Shown here piece after piece: positions 63,016 through 64,000 of a stretch of 64,000 bases of DNA (position 1 is the stretch's first letter; every line of letters begins with the position of its first letter). The stretch covers positions 1,453,501-1,517,500 of the forward strand of contig JAJGOT010000099.1 of assembly GCA_022457155.1 (NCBI GenBank), in the 5' to 3' direction. Origin of the DNA: Cladopsammia gracilis (lineage: Eukaryota; Cnidaria; Anthozoa; Scleractinia; Dendrophylliidae). The notes beneath the pieces were generated by a model. The model did not search any database and was not told the origin of the DNA. It saw only the letters and a list, made by a program, of their open reading frames with translations. The position numbers were made by a program, and so were the translations under genes.

Positions 63016-63857
63016 TGAGACTGAAAAGTGTTCGTGTTGTCACAATATAAACTCTAGAGTTTACCATAATTCTTGTACAGAAAACAACCAATTTTTCAAT
63101 CTATTTTGCATTATTAATTAGTAACACATTGGAAGACGTGTTTTCAGAAAACTTTTCGTTTACTTCTTCACTGTTATCGGTAGACATCACATTCGGTTAA
63201 TATTTTCCGTTAGGAAATTCTGATCTACTACACTGTAATTTTCTGTACTGACTAGCGCGTTCTTCCGTGAGCATTATAGAAAAGCATCATAAAAACTAGA
63301 AAATTCACACGACTTTACCCTTTGCTTTTCATCTAGAATTTACTTTTAATTAATAAAAAGAAAAATTCTGGTATGCACTTGCGTACTTAGCGTAAAGGCA
63401 AACACGCCCCTGACTATATAGTCTATATGCTGTACAGTTTTGAATAACGTAACACGATAATATTCTGCTATATACTCAAGAAACTGACGGGTAATAAATA
63501 CACCTCGTTATTCGTGGTTTAACACATGATACGCGCGGATATTTTACGAGTTGCGTAGTACTTTTTCGAGTCAAGAAAAAAAGCGAAAAATGAGTAAAAT
63601 TTCCGCACGTATTATCTGTTAAATCATCGAATAAGGGATTTATTATTCGAATGAAATTCTTTTATTTATAATAAATTGTCTTGAAACCGGGATGCTAAGG
63701 TGTAATATGGCAATCTACTGTGTAATACGCTAGGATTGTTTGCGTGTTCTCTTTCCCTTATAATTTAAAATGACGTCACAGTTGAATAAGAAATCTAAAC
63801 GATGTGCCCTTGAACCTAAGTTATACAAGTTATACACTTAAAACCGTGTTGTATATT
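63016..63857. other. intergenic, nothing identified
   Basis: AT-rich, with no receptor homology beyond TM7 and no other recognisable feature. Confidence 0.4.
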
Positions 63858-64000
63858 TGGTTACCGAATCGTTTGCGGTTGGCCGGGTTGGTTGGGTTTT
63901 TCGTGTTGTATTGAAAAAAACCTTTTTGGTTGAATTGGTTTGCTTAATCAACTTTTTCAACCAAGCCCAAACTTGGTTAAAAAAAAACGATGATAACATC
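63858..64000. repeat. dispersed repeat, copy of 10050-10165
   Basis: GGTTGGTTGGGTTTTTCGTG and CTTAATCAACTTTTTCAACC match the earlier copy. It runs off the window. Confidence 0.55.

Overview
This window looks like nuclear DNA of an animal, most likely a hexacoral (stony coral or sea anemone); that placement is inference. Supporting it are single-exon class A GPCRs of an orphan cnidarian-like type, BTB-BACK-PHR proteins, a DIRS retrotransposon, Penelope-like (PLE) debris, and very many foldback and MITE elements with AT-rich spacers. There are no operons, ribosome binding sites, rRNA genes or CRISPR arrays.

The host content is a segmentally duplicated module, always in minus orientation: a BTB-BACK-PHR gene with an orphan GPCR or its relic just upstream. 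Six BTB copies are present. A (1-796) is cut by the window edge. B (4627-5938) is frameshifted. C (16769-18073) has one nonsense codon. D (26020-27330), E (30231-31535) and F (58601-59926) are intact. GPCR 1 (1018-2124) is intact. GPCR 2 (22294-23238) is nearly intact but has a damaged or unclear N-terminus. Other GPCR pieces lie at 27.9, 29.2-30.0, 32.2-32.7, 50.0-50.4 and 62.9 kb. Because the modules are paralogous, they serve as empty-site references for many insertions.

Mobile elements dominate the rest. A structurally complete DIRS element (10796-15630) has inverted terminal repeats, an internal complementary region, and gag-like, RT/RNase H and tyrosine recombinase ORFs. It sits in the 3-prime flank of copy C, next to a PLE 3-prime end arranged as an inverted dimer (15695-16289). 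A 7.0-kb element (37351-44350) interrupts one copy of a local direct repeat. It carries a two-exon gene for a roughly 1,200-residue SAP-domain protein of unknown function and ends in short hairpins. Its 5-prime end recurs at 18345 and 34253 as short copies. I consider this the best candidate for an undescribed system. That element is nested in a PLE relic, and the whole 32.74-50.01 kb stretch splits one GPCR pseudogene, with matching inverted motifs at both ends.

From 50.9 to 58.5 kb and again at 62.5 kb lie elements built from degenerate short words (GGGTGACC, CGATCG, GAAAGGGTA, ACCCGC, ATCAATGA, ATCCCGC, GTCTCGG) with inverted ends. A 5-prime truncated LINE (60188-61630) sits upstream of BTB copy F. 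Large parts of 2.1-4.1, 20.9-25.8, 33-35, 45-50 and 63-64 kb hold nothing I can identify.
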